DNA of 64,000 nt, taken from contig JAUMUT010000004.1 of assembly GCA_030530525.1 (NCBI GenBank), forward strand, positions 1 to 64,000, written 5' to 3'. Of this stretch, positions 1 through 8,344 are shown piece by piece. Both the position numbers and the translations under genes were made by a program. Origin of the DNA: Capnocytophaga sp. (GTDB lineage: Bacteria; Bacteroidota; Bacteroidia; Flavobacteriales; Flavobacteriaceae). The first letter of the stretch is position 1; every line of letters begins with the position of its first letter. A model generated the notes under the pieces. It saw only the letters and a list, made by a program, of their open reading frames with translations. It was not told the DNA's origin and ran no database searches.

Positions 1-61
1 AGGCTATGCAATAATTTAAATAGATGTACTATATTTATAAATAATACAATAATATAAAATA

Positions 62-98
62 AAAAAAATCCTCCTTAGTGTAAAAGGAGGATTTTTTT
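62..98. terminator. bidirectional intrinsic terminator
   Basis: A hairpin with arms TCCTCCTT and AAGGAGGA has an A-tract on one side and a T-tract on the other, so it can terminate from either side. It lies about 60 nt past the namZ stop on the minus strand and may also serve a plus-strand gene left of the window. Nothing else is visible in the first 160 bases. Confidence 0.85.
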
Positions 99-160
99 GT
101 AAAAATAATGTTCGTATAACGTAAATAAATAATATAAAAAATAAAAAAAATGATCAAAAA

Positions 161-1414
161 TTATTTATATAAAAGGTATTTTTCTCTAACTTTTTTAAAT
201 TTCTCTAAATCTTTTTTCCAAGAATCTCGTATTTCTTTTTCTGTTTTTTTATGAATAATCTGTTGTTGAAGTGTAGCATTCCCAGCTAATTTATTAAACA
301 TCGCATTGAAAAAAGGCGTTTTAACGTTGCTATTCTGTTCATAGGTTTTTATTAACCAAGAAAGCTGAATAGAAGAAAGATAAGGCGAGGAACTTAAATC
401 TTCTCCATAACAAGTTTTTCCGTTATATTTAGGGTTTTTATCCCCTTCATTAGGTTTTGGAATAAAAGAAAAAGAAGTTTTACGCAAATAAGGAGAGCCA
501 TATATTTGAAATTGTTTATTAGTACCTCGCCCCATACTTATATTAGTACCTTCAAAAAAGCATAAACTAGGATAAAGGTTGATAGCTTTACTATTTGGTA
601 AATTAGGAGAAGGTTTTACAGGTAAATGATAAGGTGTATTTCTGTCGTAATTAGTTAGTTTAATAACGGTTAAGTTACATCTAACACCATTTTTAAGCCA
701 TTTTTCTCCGTTTATCATCTGCGCATATTCTCCAATGGTCATTCCATACACAACAGGAACGGGGTGCATACCTACAAAACTCTTAAAAGAAGGTTCTAAG
801 ACAGGTCCGTCTATATAATGTCCGTTTGGGTTAGGTCGGTCAAGCACAATAACAGGTATTTTTTGCTCTGCGGCAGCTTCCATTATATAATGAAGAGTAG
901 AAATATAGGTATAAAAACGTACGCCAACATCTTGTAAATCAAAAACTAACAGATCAATATTTTTTAAATGCTCTGCACTTGGTTTTTTATTCTTTCCGTA
1001 AAGAGAAATGATGGGTAGTCCTGTTTTTTTATCTATATCATCATTAATTTTTTCGCCTGCATCGGCTTTACCACGAAATCCGTGTTCAGGAACGAAAATT
1101 CGTTTTACAGAAATTTTATTTTCCAATAAAAAATCAATTAAGTGAATAGTATCTAACTTATTTCCAACATTTTGAGAGGTTGGTCTTAGAATAATTCCCG
1201 TTTGGTTGGTAACCACACCTATACGTTTATTTTTTAATAAAGGTAAATATTCTTTGCTATTTTCTGCGCCTGTAATTAGCTGATTAGTAGTTGTTTTCTC
1301 TTTTTCTGTTGTTTTTTGTGCATAAAAAGGAATAGAAAAGAGGAAAATTATAAAAAAAAGTGTAATTTTGAACCTTGTAATAAAATTTTTAGTTTTGAAT
1401 TTTGAATTTTTCAT
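161..1414 (-). CDS. namZ: exo-beta-N-acetylmuramidase NamZ-type protein (DUF1343)
   Basis: Predicted secreted enzyme of the DUF1343/NamZ family, which in characterised members removes terminal MurNAc from peptidoglycan fragments. The 417-aa product begins with a signal peptide ending near FYAQ (about residue 33). Family motifs are clear: GVVTNQTG (66-73), FVPEHGFRG (107-115), FDLQDVGVRFYTY (158-170) and LDRPNPNG (191-198). A longer frame runs upstream to 1531 but would put a non-signal extension before the signal peptide, so the ATG at 1414 was chosen. A strong promoter at 1445-1475 supports this. The start region overlaps the divergent permease gene by 20 bp. Family assignment is firm; activity is inferred. 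Confidence 0.88.
   Translation of the reverse strand: MKNSKFKTKNFITRFKITLFFIIFLFSIPFYAQKTTEKEKTTTNQLITGAENSKEYLPLLKNKRIGVVTNQTGIILRPTSQNVGNKLDTIHLIDFLLENKISVKRIFVPEHGFRGKADAGEKINDDIDKKTGLPIISLYGKNKKPSAEHLKNIDLLVFDLQDVGVRFYTYISTLHYIMEAAAEQKIPVIVLDRPNPNGHYIDGPVLEPSFKSFVGMHPVPVVYGMTIGEYAQMINGEKWLKNGVRCNLTVIKLTNYDRNTPYHLPVKPSPNLPNSKAINLYPSLCFFEGTNISMGRGTNKQFQIYGSPYLRKTSFSFIPKPNEGDKNPKYNGKTCYGEDLSSSPYLSSIQLSWLIKTYEQNSNVKTPFFNAMFNKLAGNATLQQQIIHKKTEKEIRDSWKKDLEKFKKVREKYLLYK
1363..1370 (+). promoter_or_regulatory. candidate -7 element of permease gene
   Basis: TAATTTTG, a match to the Bacteroidota TAnnTTTG element, ends 24 nt before the TTG start chosen for the permease. It lies inside the namZ coding sequence. 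No good TTG is seen at the -33 position, so the call is tentative. Confidence 0.4.
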
Positions 1415-2648
1415 AGTAAAACGTATTATTAAGAATAACGACGGCAAAAATACAATATCTTCTCCAATTATCAAAATAGCAATCAGTGCCATAGCCTTGG
1501 GGGTGGTAATGATTCTTATCGCTATTGCCACAGGTACGGGCTTGCAGAAGAAAATTAGAGAGAAAATAGCGTCTCTTAATGGGCATATTCAGATTTATAA
1601 TTTTGATACCAATCGCTCTGAAGTTTCGGTAGAGCCTATTTCTGAAAAGCAAAAATTTTATCCTGATTATCAGTATTTTAATGCATCTATAAACGATGGA
1701 AAAGTAGTTCATATTCAGTCGGTTATAACAAAAGGAGGAATTATCCGAACCGAAAAAACTTTTGAGGGAATAATAGCCAAAGGAGTAGGGTCGGACTATG
1801 ATTGGCAATATATGCAAGAATATTTGGTATCTGGGAAAATTCCTAATTACACCACTTCTGAGCCCAGTGAGGAAATTCTCATTTCGGATTATTTAGCCAA
1901 ACGTTTGGAACTTAATGTAGGCGACCAATGTAATACGCTTTTTTTACGAGAAGAAAGTACCATTCCTAATCAGCGAAATTTTGTAATATCGGGTATTTAT
2001 TCTTCTGGTTTTCAGCAGTTTGATGCTACTTATATTTTGGTAGATATTCGTCAATTACGACAAATAAATCGTTGGAATGAGGATCAAACAGGAATATTTG
2101 AGGTTTTCATAAACAAATTTGATGATATGAATACTATCGGAGATACGATTTATCATTTAACACCTCCAACACTTGATTCTCAAACGATTGCACAAAAATA
2201 TCAAACTATTTTTGAATGGTTTCATACCTTTGATCTTAATATTTTGATAATCATTAGTATAATGATAGTAGTTGGCGGGGTGAATATGATAACTGCTATT
2301 TTGGTGCTTATTCTAGAACGTACCCCGATGATTGGTAACCTAAAAGCAATGGGCGCAAGTGATTGGTCTATTAGGAAAATATTTTTGTATAATGCGGGTT
2401 ATTTAATAGGTATAGGGCTGTTTTTTGGTAATATTATAGGGCTTGGTTTGTTGTTTATTCAGAAATATTTTTCTATTCTCAAATTAGATCCTTCTATTTA
2501 TTACGTTTCCGAAGTGCCTATTTACATTAATATTTTTTATATTATTTTACTAAATATAGGGATAATGGTTTGTTGTCTTTTAATGCTTCTTATTCCATCG
2601 TATATTGTTACCAAAATTTCTCCTATAAAGGCTATAAAATTTGATTAA
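1395..2648 (+). CDS. ABC transporter permease, LolE/FtsX-MacB type
   Basis: Inner-membrane permease of the type that works with LolD-like ATPases, probably in lipoprotein release or a MacB-type export role. The product (417 aa) has an N-terminal membrane segment (ALGVVMILIAIATG), a long periplasmic domain, and three C-terminal membrane segments in the FtsX-like domain (ALVLI..RTPMIGNLKAMGAS context). The frame stays open back to a TTG at 1368, but that codon overlaps a -7 promoter element. The TTG at 1395 gives the flavobacterial family N-terminus NFEFFIVKR, so I chose it. There is no ATG. A LolD-like ATPase lies 0.8 kb away on the other strand and is a plausible partner, though not co-transcribed. 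Confidence 0.8.
   Translation: MNFEFFIVKRIIKNNDGKNTISSPIIKIAISAIALGVVMILIAIATGTGLQKKIREKIASLNGHIQIYNFDTNRSEVSVEPISEKQKFYPDYQYFNASINDGKVVHIQSVITKGGIIRTEKTFEGIIAKGVGSDYDWQYMQEYLVSGKIPNYTTSEPSEEILISDYLAKRLELNVGDQCNTLFLREESTIPNQRNFVISGIYSSGFQQFDATYILVDIRQLRQINRWNEDQTGIFEVFINKFDDMNTIGDTIYHLTPPTLDSQTIAQKYQTIFEWFHTFDLNILIIISIMIVVGGVNMITAILVLILERTPMIGNLKAMGASDWSIRKIFLYNAGYLIGIGLFFGNIIGLGLLFIQKYFSILKLDPSIYYVSEVPIYINIFYIILLNIGIMVCCLLMLLIPSYIVTKISPIKAIKFD
1445..1475 (-). promoter_or_regulatory. namZ promoter inside the permease coding sequence
   Basis: On the minus strand TTTG, exactly 19 nt, then TATTTTTG match the Bacteroidota -33/-7 consensus. The predicted transcript start is about 25 nt upstream of the namZ ATG at 1414. 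The whole promoter lies within the divergent permease gene. Confidence 0.7.
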
Positions 2649-2662
2649 AAGAAGAAATAATA

Positions 2663-3451
2663 TTATTTTTTAGAGAAATTTTCAAAAATACCTAACCCAA
2701 ATAGTGCAAAATCATATTTTACAGGGTCAGAAGCGTCTAACAAACGTAAGTTTTTATCCAATTCTGCAAGTGCAGTAGCGTCATTTTGTTTCCTAGAAAT
2801 AAGCCCTAAGGCTCGGGCTACATTCCCTGAATGTACATCAAGGGGGCAAGAAAGTTGGGAAGGTTTTATTTTTTTCCAAATGCCCAAATCTACTCCTTTG
2901 TTATCGGAGCGCACCATCCAACGGAAAAACATATTTATTCGTTTGGCACAAGAGCCTTTTTGTGGGTCGGGGAGATGTTTGTAAGACCTTGATACTAAGG
3001 TTTCTGCAAAAAATATTTTTTTAAAATTAGAAATTCCATTTTGTAGATTATTATCTGTAATAGATTGAAAAACAGCATTTTCTATACTTCCGTATATATT
3101 ATAAATTCGTTGCAATGCTTTGATGAACACGACCAAATCTTCACTGTTGAATGTTCGGTGTATGCTTCCTGTTATTTTTTCTAAATCGGTTTGCGAATGG
3201 TTTTTTATGAAATCATAAGGAGAATTATCCATAAAAAGCATTATTTTTTGAGCATTTTTGATAATACTTTTTCGCTGTCCCCAAGCAATTACAGCCGATA
3301 AAAATCCTGAAATTTCCATATCTTCCAAAGAAGAAAAAGATTTAGGAATTTGTATAGGGTCGGTTTCTATAAATTCGGGTCGGTTGTATTGTTCTACTTT
3401 CTCATTGAGAAAATCTTTCATTTCAGGGAATGGGATAGAAAAAAATTCCAT
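2663..3451 (-). CDS. TIGR02757 family protein (DUF2400), function unknown
   Basis: Conserved protein of 262 aa, full length for the TIGR02757/DUF2400 family. It has no signal peptide or membrane segment and is presumably cytoplasmic. Recognisable conserved blocks include FIETDPIQIPKSF, FLSAVIAWGQR and LDVHSGNVARALG. The first ATG (3451) is kept, though a second ATG at 3421 (MKDFLNEK) also fits the family N-terminus. It lies 11 nt downstream of the lolD-like gene and is probably co-transcribed with it. No function is established for the family that I can name. Confidence 0.82.
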   Translation of the reverse strand: MEFFSIPFPEMKDFLNEKVEQYNRPEFIETDPIQIPKSFSSLEDMEISGFLSAVIAWGQRKSIIKNAQKIMLFMDNSPYDFIKNHSQTDLEKITGSIHRTFNSEDLVVFIKALQRIYNIYGSIENAVFQSITDNNLQNGISNFKKIFFAETLVSRSYKHLPDPQKGSCAKRINMFFRWMVRSDNKGVDLGIWKKIKPSQLSCPLDVHSGNVARALGLISRKQNDATALAELDKNLRLLDASDPVKYDFALFGLGIFENFSKK

Positions 3452-3462
3452 AAATAATTCTT

Positions 3463-4125
3463 TTAATAAATAATTTTCCCGTCTTGCATTACTAATTTTT
3501 TGTCAGCCATTTCGGCTAATTCGTTGTTGTGAGTAACGATAACGAAAGTTTGAGCAAACTCATCACGGAGGTTAAAAAACAGCTGATGGAGATGGTTGGC
3601 ACTTTCAGAGTCAAGGTTTCCGCTGGGTTCATCGGCAAAGACGACCGCAGGCTTGTTCATTAACGCCCGAGCAACGGCAACCCGTTGTTGTTCGCCACCA
3701 GAAAGCGAGTTGGGTTTATGGTGTATTCTGTGCGAAAGCCCAAGATAATCCAAGAGTTCTTTGGCTCTTTTTTCGGCTTCATTTTTATTTTTTCCTTGTA
3801 TAAAAGCAGGAATACAAACATTTTCTAAGGCAGTAAATTCTGGTAAAAGTTGATGAAATTGAAAGATAAAACCAATATTTTCATTACGGAATTTAGCCAT
3901 TTTTTTAGAAGATAATTCTTTGATATTCACATCATTAATAAATAAAGAAGAACCTTCGGCAGGCGACATTATATCCAGAGTGCCTAATATTTGTAAAAGA
4001 GTAGTTTTCCCCGCTCCCGAAGCACCTACAATAGAAATAACACTTGCTTTATCTACCTGAATATCAACGCCTTTTAGAACTTCTAAATTTCCAAAACGTT
4101 TGTGTATGTTAGTGGCTTTTATCAT
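3463..4125 (-). CDS. lolD: ABC transporter ATP-binding protein, LolD/MacB type
   Basis: Cytoplasmic ATPase subunit of a LolCDE/MacB-type exporter; in LolD systems it powers release of lipoproteins from the inner membrane. The 220-aa product has a Walker [10 protein letters not shown] (about 34-42), Q-loop [12 protein letters not shown], signature [15 protein letters not shown] and Walker [13 protein letters not shown], all intact. A near-perfect promoter lies 10 nt upstream, so the 5' leader is very short. The TIGR02757 gene follows. The LolE-like permease at 1395-2648 is a plausible partner but faces the other way. LolD against MacB-type substrate choice cannot be settled from sequence. Confidence 0.85.
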   Translation of the reverse strand: MIKATNIHKRFGNLEVLKGVDIQVDKASVISIVGASGAGKTTLLQILGTLDIMSPAEGSSLFINDVNIKELSSKKMAKFRNENIGFIFQFHQLLPEFTALENVCIPAFIQGKNKNEAEKRAKELLDYLGLSHRIHHKPNSLSGGEQQRVAVARALMNKPAVVFADEPSGNLDSESANHLHQLFFNLRDEFAQTFVIVTHNNELAEMADKKLVMQDGKIIY

Positions 4126-4135
4126 CTTTTTTTTG

Positions 4136-4166
4136 CAAAGTTACAAGAATAATTAGAATTGACAAA
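4136..4166 (-). promoter_or_regulatory. lolD promoter
   Basis: Minus-strand TTTG, 19 nt, TAACTTTG: an exact match to the Bacteroidota consensus. Transcription should start about 5 nt before the lolD ATG at 4125. Confidence 0.75.
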
Positions 4167-4190
4167 AAAATGAAATTGAAATATAAAAAT

Positions 4191-4224
4191 AAAAACCATA
4201 GTATTATATAACACTATGGTTTTT
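4191..4224 (-). terminator. terminator of rprXY
   Basis: Perfect 12-bp inverted repeat AAAAACCATAGT / ACTATGGTTTTT with a 10-nt loop, 32 nt after the rprY stop and before the lolD promoter. Symmetric, so it could work on both strands. Confidence 0.85.
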
Positions 4225-4255
4225 AGTAAAATAAATTTAAACAAATTAAATATGA

Positions 4256-5017
4256 TTATAAATTTTCTTCGCCTTCTTCCTCTTCTTGTCCTGTCAATAA
4301 ACGGAAACCTTCTCCGTGAATATTCACGATTTCTACATTTTCGTCTTTTTTCAAGTACTTACGAAGTTTTGCAATATATACGTCCATACTTCTGGAAGTG
4401 AAGTAGTTATCATCTTTCCAAATTTTGTTTAAAGCAAGCTCACGAGGCATCAAATCATTTTCGTGAAGAGCAAGTAAGCGCAATAATTCATTTTCTTTTG
4501 GAGAAAGTTTGAACGGTTCTTCATCTCTATAACGAAGGAAACGAAGTTTAGAATTTAAGAAAAATTCACCTATTTGGAATTCAAATTTTTTGCTGTCGAT
4601 TACGGTATCCACCGATTTTCTTTGAAGCATAGCTCTGATTTTCATCAAAAGGACTTCTGAGTCAAAAGGTTTGTTAAGGTAATCATCTGCACCAGATTTG
4701 TATCCTTTGATAACATCTTCACGCATTGTTCTTGCAGTTAAGAAGATAATAGGCACTTTTTCATTTTTTTCTCGGATTTCTTTAGCCAAAGTAAATCCGT
4801 CTTTGTATGGCATCATAACGTCCAAGATGCACATATCATAAGGTTCTTTGCGGAATTTATCAAATCCCTCCATACCATTCTTAGCCAAGGTAACATCAAA
4901 GCCACTCATTGACAAATAGTCTTTTAATACTGTCCCGAAGTTTGGGTCATCTTCTACAAGAAGAATTTTTTTATTAACTGCTTCCATAGTTTCTAAATTT
5001 AATATATTTATTTTCAA
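4256..5017 (-). CDS. rprY: response regulator, OmpR/RprY type
   Basis: DNA-binding response regulator of a two-component system, partner of the adjacent RprX-like kinase. The 253-aa protein has a receiver domain (LLVEDDPNFG; phospho-acceptor Asp in MCILDVMMPYKDG; switch Lys in LNKPFDSE) followed by a winged-helix OmpR/PhoB output domain (residues about 140-240, with LSPKENELLRLL and RSMDVYIAKLRKYL). Its start overlaps the kinase stop by 4 nt (ATGA), indicating translational coupling. A second ATG (MEAVNKK, ten codons in) is a possible alternative start. RprXY regulates stress and oxygen-related genes in other Bacteroidota; targets here are unknown. Confidence 0.9.
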   Translation of the reverse strand: MKINILNLETMEAVNKKILLVEDDPNFGTVLKDYLSMSGFDVTLAKNGMEGFDKFRKEPYDMCILDVMMPYKDGFTLAKEIREKNEKVPIIFLTARTMREDVIKGYKSGADDYLNKPFDSEVLLMKIRAMLQRKSVDTVIDSKKFEFQIGEFFLNSKLRFLRYRDEEPFKLSPKENELLRLLALHENDLMPRELALNKIWKDDNYFTSRSMDVYIAKLRKYLKKDENVEIVNIHGEGFRLLTGQEEEEGEENL

Positions 5018-6606
5018 ATGATTAACGGAATTTTTATAATAAAGGTACTTCCTTTTCCTTTTTCACTTTCGGCATATACTTCGCCGTTATGGTATTTTAT
5101 TATTCTTTTTACATAAGCTAATCCTAGCCCGTGTCCTTTTACATTATGAAGGTCACCTGTATGTTCTCTGTAAAATTTTTCAAAAATTTTCTTCAATACC
5201 GCTTTGCTCATTCCTTGCCCTTTGTCTTGTATTTGGATTATCAATTTATTATGAGCAATGCTTGTATAAATGTCAATATCAGGAGCATTTGGCGAATATT
5301 TAATAGCATTTTCTAAAATATTAACAATTACATTGGTAAAATGAAGTTCATTTGCTAAAATATCTGAATTTTCAGCTTGCAAATGTTGCTTTATTTTTCC
5401 TTTTCGGTCATCAATAAGTAATTGTACGTGAGCTACTGCGTTTTCAATAATTTCGTGGGCATCCAAAGGTTCTTTCTCAATATCTACTTGGTTTTTGTCC
5501 AATTTGGATATTTGCAAAACATTTTCTACGTGGGCGTGCATTCGTTTGTTTTCATCACGAAGCATTTGTAAATAGAAATTTCGTTTTTCAACATCTTCTA
5601 TGACTTTTTGGTTCTTCATAGCGTCCAAAGCCAAGTTTATGGTAGCAATTGGAGTTTTGAATTCGTGCGTCATATTATTGATAAAGTCTGTTTTTATTTC
5701 CGAAATTTGCTTTTGCGTACGAAGTTGAATAAGCGTTTTTGCAAAAGCCCAAATGATAATCGTTGTAAAAACAAACGCCATAATAGCCATAAACAATACC
5801 GAAGATAATAAATATCGGTTTCGGTAAGGGAAACTAACCACTAATTCATAGTTAGAATATCCAAATTCATCTCTAAATAACGGAACTCTATATAAATCAT
5901 TCGTTTTTGGAGCAAATTTTTTAGATTTTAAAGCGGTGATTACACCTTCTGATGATTTTGATTTGTCAAAAACAGCAAATTCATATTCCAAATTACTAAT
6001 TCCTCTGTTGTGCAATTCCTGATTTATCAAAATATCTAACTGAATACTCGTTATTCTTTTCTCAACGGAAAGTTTTTGAGTTATTGCTTTGAATAAATCT
6101 TCAAACATAAATCGGTCAAAAGGGCTAAAACGTCCCATTTTTTCCGAAGCCAAAGCCACCGACAAGTCATTAGATAACGAATGCGCTCCAAAGGTGCGAG
6201 AAGTTTGCTTGCTTACATAATTACGAATCGTGGTAGAGTCATTGCCAGGTAAGTCAAACAATTTGGAGGGTATATCATAGTCTTCTTCCAAAATACGATG
6301 TTTGTATACAAAAGTTTCTTTGGTTTTTTTGTCCTCTTGTACAAAACTTAAATCCCACACTTGCCCAGATTTCAAAGAACCTAAACTATCTTTTCTTTTT
6401 AACTCAATAAAGCGAGCCATCGCTTGGTTTATCTCTTTAAGCTCCACTGCTTTGGATACCGAGCCAAGCACTTGGCGAATAGAATCTGAAAATGCCTCTT
6501 CCTTATTATCAATAGAACTTTTTACCCAATACACCTGAATGGAAATAAGCCCTATAAGTGCAATAGACATTAAAACTAAGGTAACTAAGTAACTTTTCTT
6601 ATTCAT
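5014..6606 (-). CDS. rprX: sensor histidine kinase, RprX type
   Basis: Membrane sensor kinase of 530 aa. It has an N-terminal membrane segment (about 7-27), a long extracytoplasmic sensor region, a second membrane segment (about 270-292), then HisKA with the phospho-acceptor His in NNMTHEFKTPIATI and a HATPase_c domain (N box NILENAIKYSPNA, G boxes DKGQGMS and GHGLGLAYVKRI). It is first in a two-gene operon with rprY. A TAATTTTG element sits only 4 nt before the ATG, so the mRNA may be leaderless. Kinase identity is firm; the signal sensed is unknown. Confidence 0.9.
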   Translation of the reverse strand: MNKKSYLVTLVLMSIALIGLISIQVYWVKSSIDNKEEAFSDSIRQVLGSVSKAVELKEINQAMARFIELKRKDSLGSLKSGQVWDLSFVQEDKKTKETFVYKHRILEEDYDIPSKLFDLPGNDSTTIRNYVSKQTSRTFGAHSLSNDLSVALASEKMGRFSPFDRFMFEDLFKAITQKLSVEKRITSIQLDILINQELHNRGISNLEYEFAVFDKSKSSEGVITALKSKKFAPKTNDLYRVPLFRDEFGYSNYELVVSFPYRNRYLLSSVLFMAIMAFVFTTIIIWAFAKTLIQLRTQKQISEIKTDFINNMTHEFKTPIATINLALDAMKNQKVIEDVEKRNFYLQMLRDENKRMHAHVENVLQISKLDKNQVDIEKEPLDAHEIIENAVAHVQLLIDDRKGKIKQHLQAENSDILANELHFTNVIVNILENAIKYSPNAPDIDIYTSIAHNKLIIQIQDKGQGMSKAVLKKIFEKFYREHTGDLHNVKGHGLGLAYVKRIIKYHNGEVYAESEKGKGSTFIIKIPLII

Positions 6607-6610
6607 TGTA

Positions 6611-6618
6611 CAAAATTA
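6611..6618 (-). promoter_or_regulatory. candidate -7 element of rprX
   Basis: TAATTTTG ends 4 nt before the rprX ATG (6606), which would place the transcript start at or next to the start codon. No TTG is found 19-21 nt upstream, so the promoter is only partly supported. Confidence 0.4.
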
Positions 6619-6667
6619 TATTGTTTTTTAATATAAAATTAATATTTAACTAACTTTAACTTTTTTG

Positions 6668-7273
6668 CTAATTTTTTGAATTTTCATTAATGCTTTTCAT
6701 AATTTTAAAATGAATATCTTTGATTTTATCAAAAATTTTATCTATTTCTATATTTTCTATTACAAAAGTTGAATTTTTTATTTTTTTTTCGTCAGACCAT
6801 TGATTTTTTATCCGATTTTCTACGGATTTTCTATCAATATTATCACGAAGCATAACGCGTTTTATTCGTAATTCTAACGGAGCAATTACAGAAATAATCA
6901 TATCACAATCTTTGTAACTTCCACTCTCAAAGAGGATTGCGGCTTCTTTTATCACATACGGAGAAGTTTGTTGTTCTTTCCAAATAGCAAAATCTTTCGC
7001 TACCGCAGGATGAATAATATTGTTAAGTTTTTTTAACATATTTTCATCATTAAAAACGATTTCACTTATGTATTTTGTGTTATATTCCTTATTTATAAAT
7101 GCATTTTTACCAAAAATTTCCTTAATTTTAGACTGAACTTCCGTATTTGTCTCAATAACTCGCTTAGCTGCGGTATCTGCTACATATATAGGAATAGAAA
7201 AATATTCTTTAAATTGATTTGCAATAGTAGTTTTACCACTGCCTATTCCGCCTGTTAAGCCAATTGTTTTCAT
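6668..7273 (-). CDS. coaE: dephospho-CoA kinase
   Basis: Catalyses the last step of coenzyme A synthesis, phosphorylating dephospho-CoA with ATP in the cytoplasm. The 201-aa protein starts at MKTIGLTGGIGSGKTT (P-loop at about 8-16) and has the family motifs VADTAAKRVIE and LFESGSYKDCD, plus VMLRDNIDRKSVENRI. The frame stays open 57 nt upstream, but the ATG at 7273 was chosen because it starts right at the conserved P-loop strand and because a -7-like element (CAAAAGTA forward at 7346-7353) would give a normal leader. It ends 62 nt before rprX. Confidence 0.9.
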   Translation of the reverse strand: MKTIGLTGGIGSGKTTIANQFKEYFSIPIYVADTAAKRVIETNTEVQSKIKEIFGKNAFINKEYNTKYISEIVFNDENMLKKLNNIIHPAVAKDFAIWKEQQTSPYVIKEAAILFESGSYKDCDMIISVIAPLELRIKRVMLRDNIDRKSVENRIKNQWSDEKKIKNSTFVIENIEIDKIFDKIKDIHFKIMKSINENSKN

Positions 7274-7423
7274 TTTTTTATTGTTTTTTGTAGAAAAAAT
7301 ATATTTATTAAAAAAAGACTTTATCTTCATTTTTAATATTTGTTACAAAAGTATAATTTTTTTATAATAAAACTAAATTTTTCAAACTTTTTTTTAATAA
7401 AAAATTAAAATAAATTTATATAA

Positions 7424-7464
7424 GAAAAAAAGCCTTTTACAGAGTAAAACTCCATAAAAAGCTT
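7424..7464 (-). terminator. terminator of the DUF4369 lipoprotein gene
   Basis: A 14-bp hairpin (AGCTTTTTATGGAG pairing with CTCTGTAAAAGGCT, including G-U pairs) is followed on the minus strand by seven T residues. It lies about 30 nt after the stop at 7494. Confidence 0.8.
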
Positions 7465-7493
7465 TCGTTCATCTATAAAATAAGTTAGTTTAT

Positions 7494-8201
7494 TCAGTTT
7501 TTTTCTGTTTTTTTAAGTCGTTCTTCCAACATTTTCCCATATTTTGAAGAAGAAACTTCAGGAGAAAGAGATTTATAGATAGAATCTATATACTTTGGGT
7601 TTATAAAATCAAATTCTGTTAAGGCAATATATGGCGATAAGTACGAATTTTTATAATTTAAAGCAAAATTTACACTAAATAAGTGTTTTCTGTATTCATT
7701 TTTCTTAGCCAAGTCAGAGAGAGAATCTACTACTTCCAAGTTTTTATCTTTGGAAGCACTGAATTGTTTGGCAACAATCTCTGTATTTCGGATAAAAAAA
7801 CGGCGCAATCCTAAGTTGTATTCTTCCAATTGTTTTTGAGTTTCAGAACCTAAAATTTGAGCATTGAGAGCAAATTTTTCATTAATAGTATTAATGTTAA
7901 TTTCTTTTGGTTCGCCAAAAAATATTATTTGTTCAGGTTCTTTGGTTTCTTTTTTATCCAATTGTAGAGCAAAAATTTCGGGAGACTCCAACGGAACTTT
8001 AAATTCAAATTTTCCATTTCCGTTTGCAATAACAGAATCTATATTTTGTGTATTCCATTGATTATCAAATTTTTGTAAATAAATGGTACCACGTTTTAAT
8101 CCTTCAACTTCCCCTTTAACAATCATCGTTTTATCCTCTAATTTTTTTTCCGTACATTGAATTAAAAGTAAAGTTGAAAAAATAAGTATTATTTTTTTCA
8201 T
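7494..8201 (-). CDS. DUF4369 lipoprotein without a thioredoxin domain
   Basis: Predicted lipoprotein of 235 aa: hydrophobic N-terminus with lipobox LIQC (Cys16), then a DUF4369 domain (about 28-125; GLKRGTIYLQKF, NGNGKFEFKVPL) and a helical segment. In the TlpA-like proteins that usually carry DUF4369, a thioredoxin fold follows. Here the gene stops after KYGKMLEERLKK, at the point where that fold would begin, and a terminator lies just beyond, so this looks like a short natural form rather than a frameshift. Strong promoter at 8222-8252. Role unknown; a scaffold or substrate-binding role in envelope thiol chemistry is only a guess. Confidence 0.75.
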   Translation of the reverse strand: MKKIILIFSTLLLIQCTEKKLEDKTMIVKGEVEGLKRGTIYLQKFDNQWNTQNIDSVIANGNGKFEFKVPLESPEIFALQLDKKETKEPEQIIFFGEPKEININTINEKFALNAQILGSETQKQLEEYNLGLRRFFIRNTEIVAKQFSASKDKNLEVVDSLSDLAKKNEYRKHLFSVNFALNYKNSYLSPYIALTEFDFINPKYIDSIYKSLSPEVSSSKYGKMLEERLKKTEKN

Positions 8202-8221
8202 AAAACAAATTATTTAGGGTG

Positions 8222-8252
8222 CAAAATTACATTTTTTTTAGAATTTCGCAAA
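8222..8252 (-). promoter_or_regulatory. promoter of the DUF4369 lipoprotein gene
   Basis: Minus-strand TTTG, 19 nt, TAATTTTG: an exact consensus match, giving a leader of roughly 15 nt before the ATG at 8201. Confidence 0.75.
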
Positions 8253-8283
8253 TTTTTTCATATATTTTTTATTAAAAACAAAT

Positions 8284-8318
8284 AAAAAATCCCAATATTC
8301 TATTAATATTGAGATTTT
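8284..8318 (-). terminator. terminator of the serC-serA operon
   Basis: Hairpin AATCTCAATATT / AATATTGGGATT followed by T-rich sequence on the minus strand, about 27 nt after the serA stop. Confidence 0.8.
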
Positions 8319-8344
8319 CACATAAAATATAATAGTTTGTAATT

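Noticed and set aside
1368-1394. 27-nt N-terminal extension of the permease starting with TTG at 1368
   Set aside because: That TTG overlaps the TAATTTTG -7 element, and the added residues do not match the family N-terminus. The TTG at 1395 fits better.
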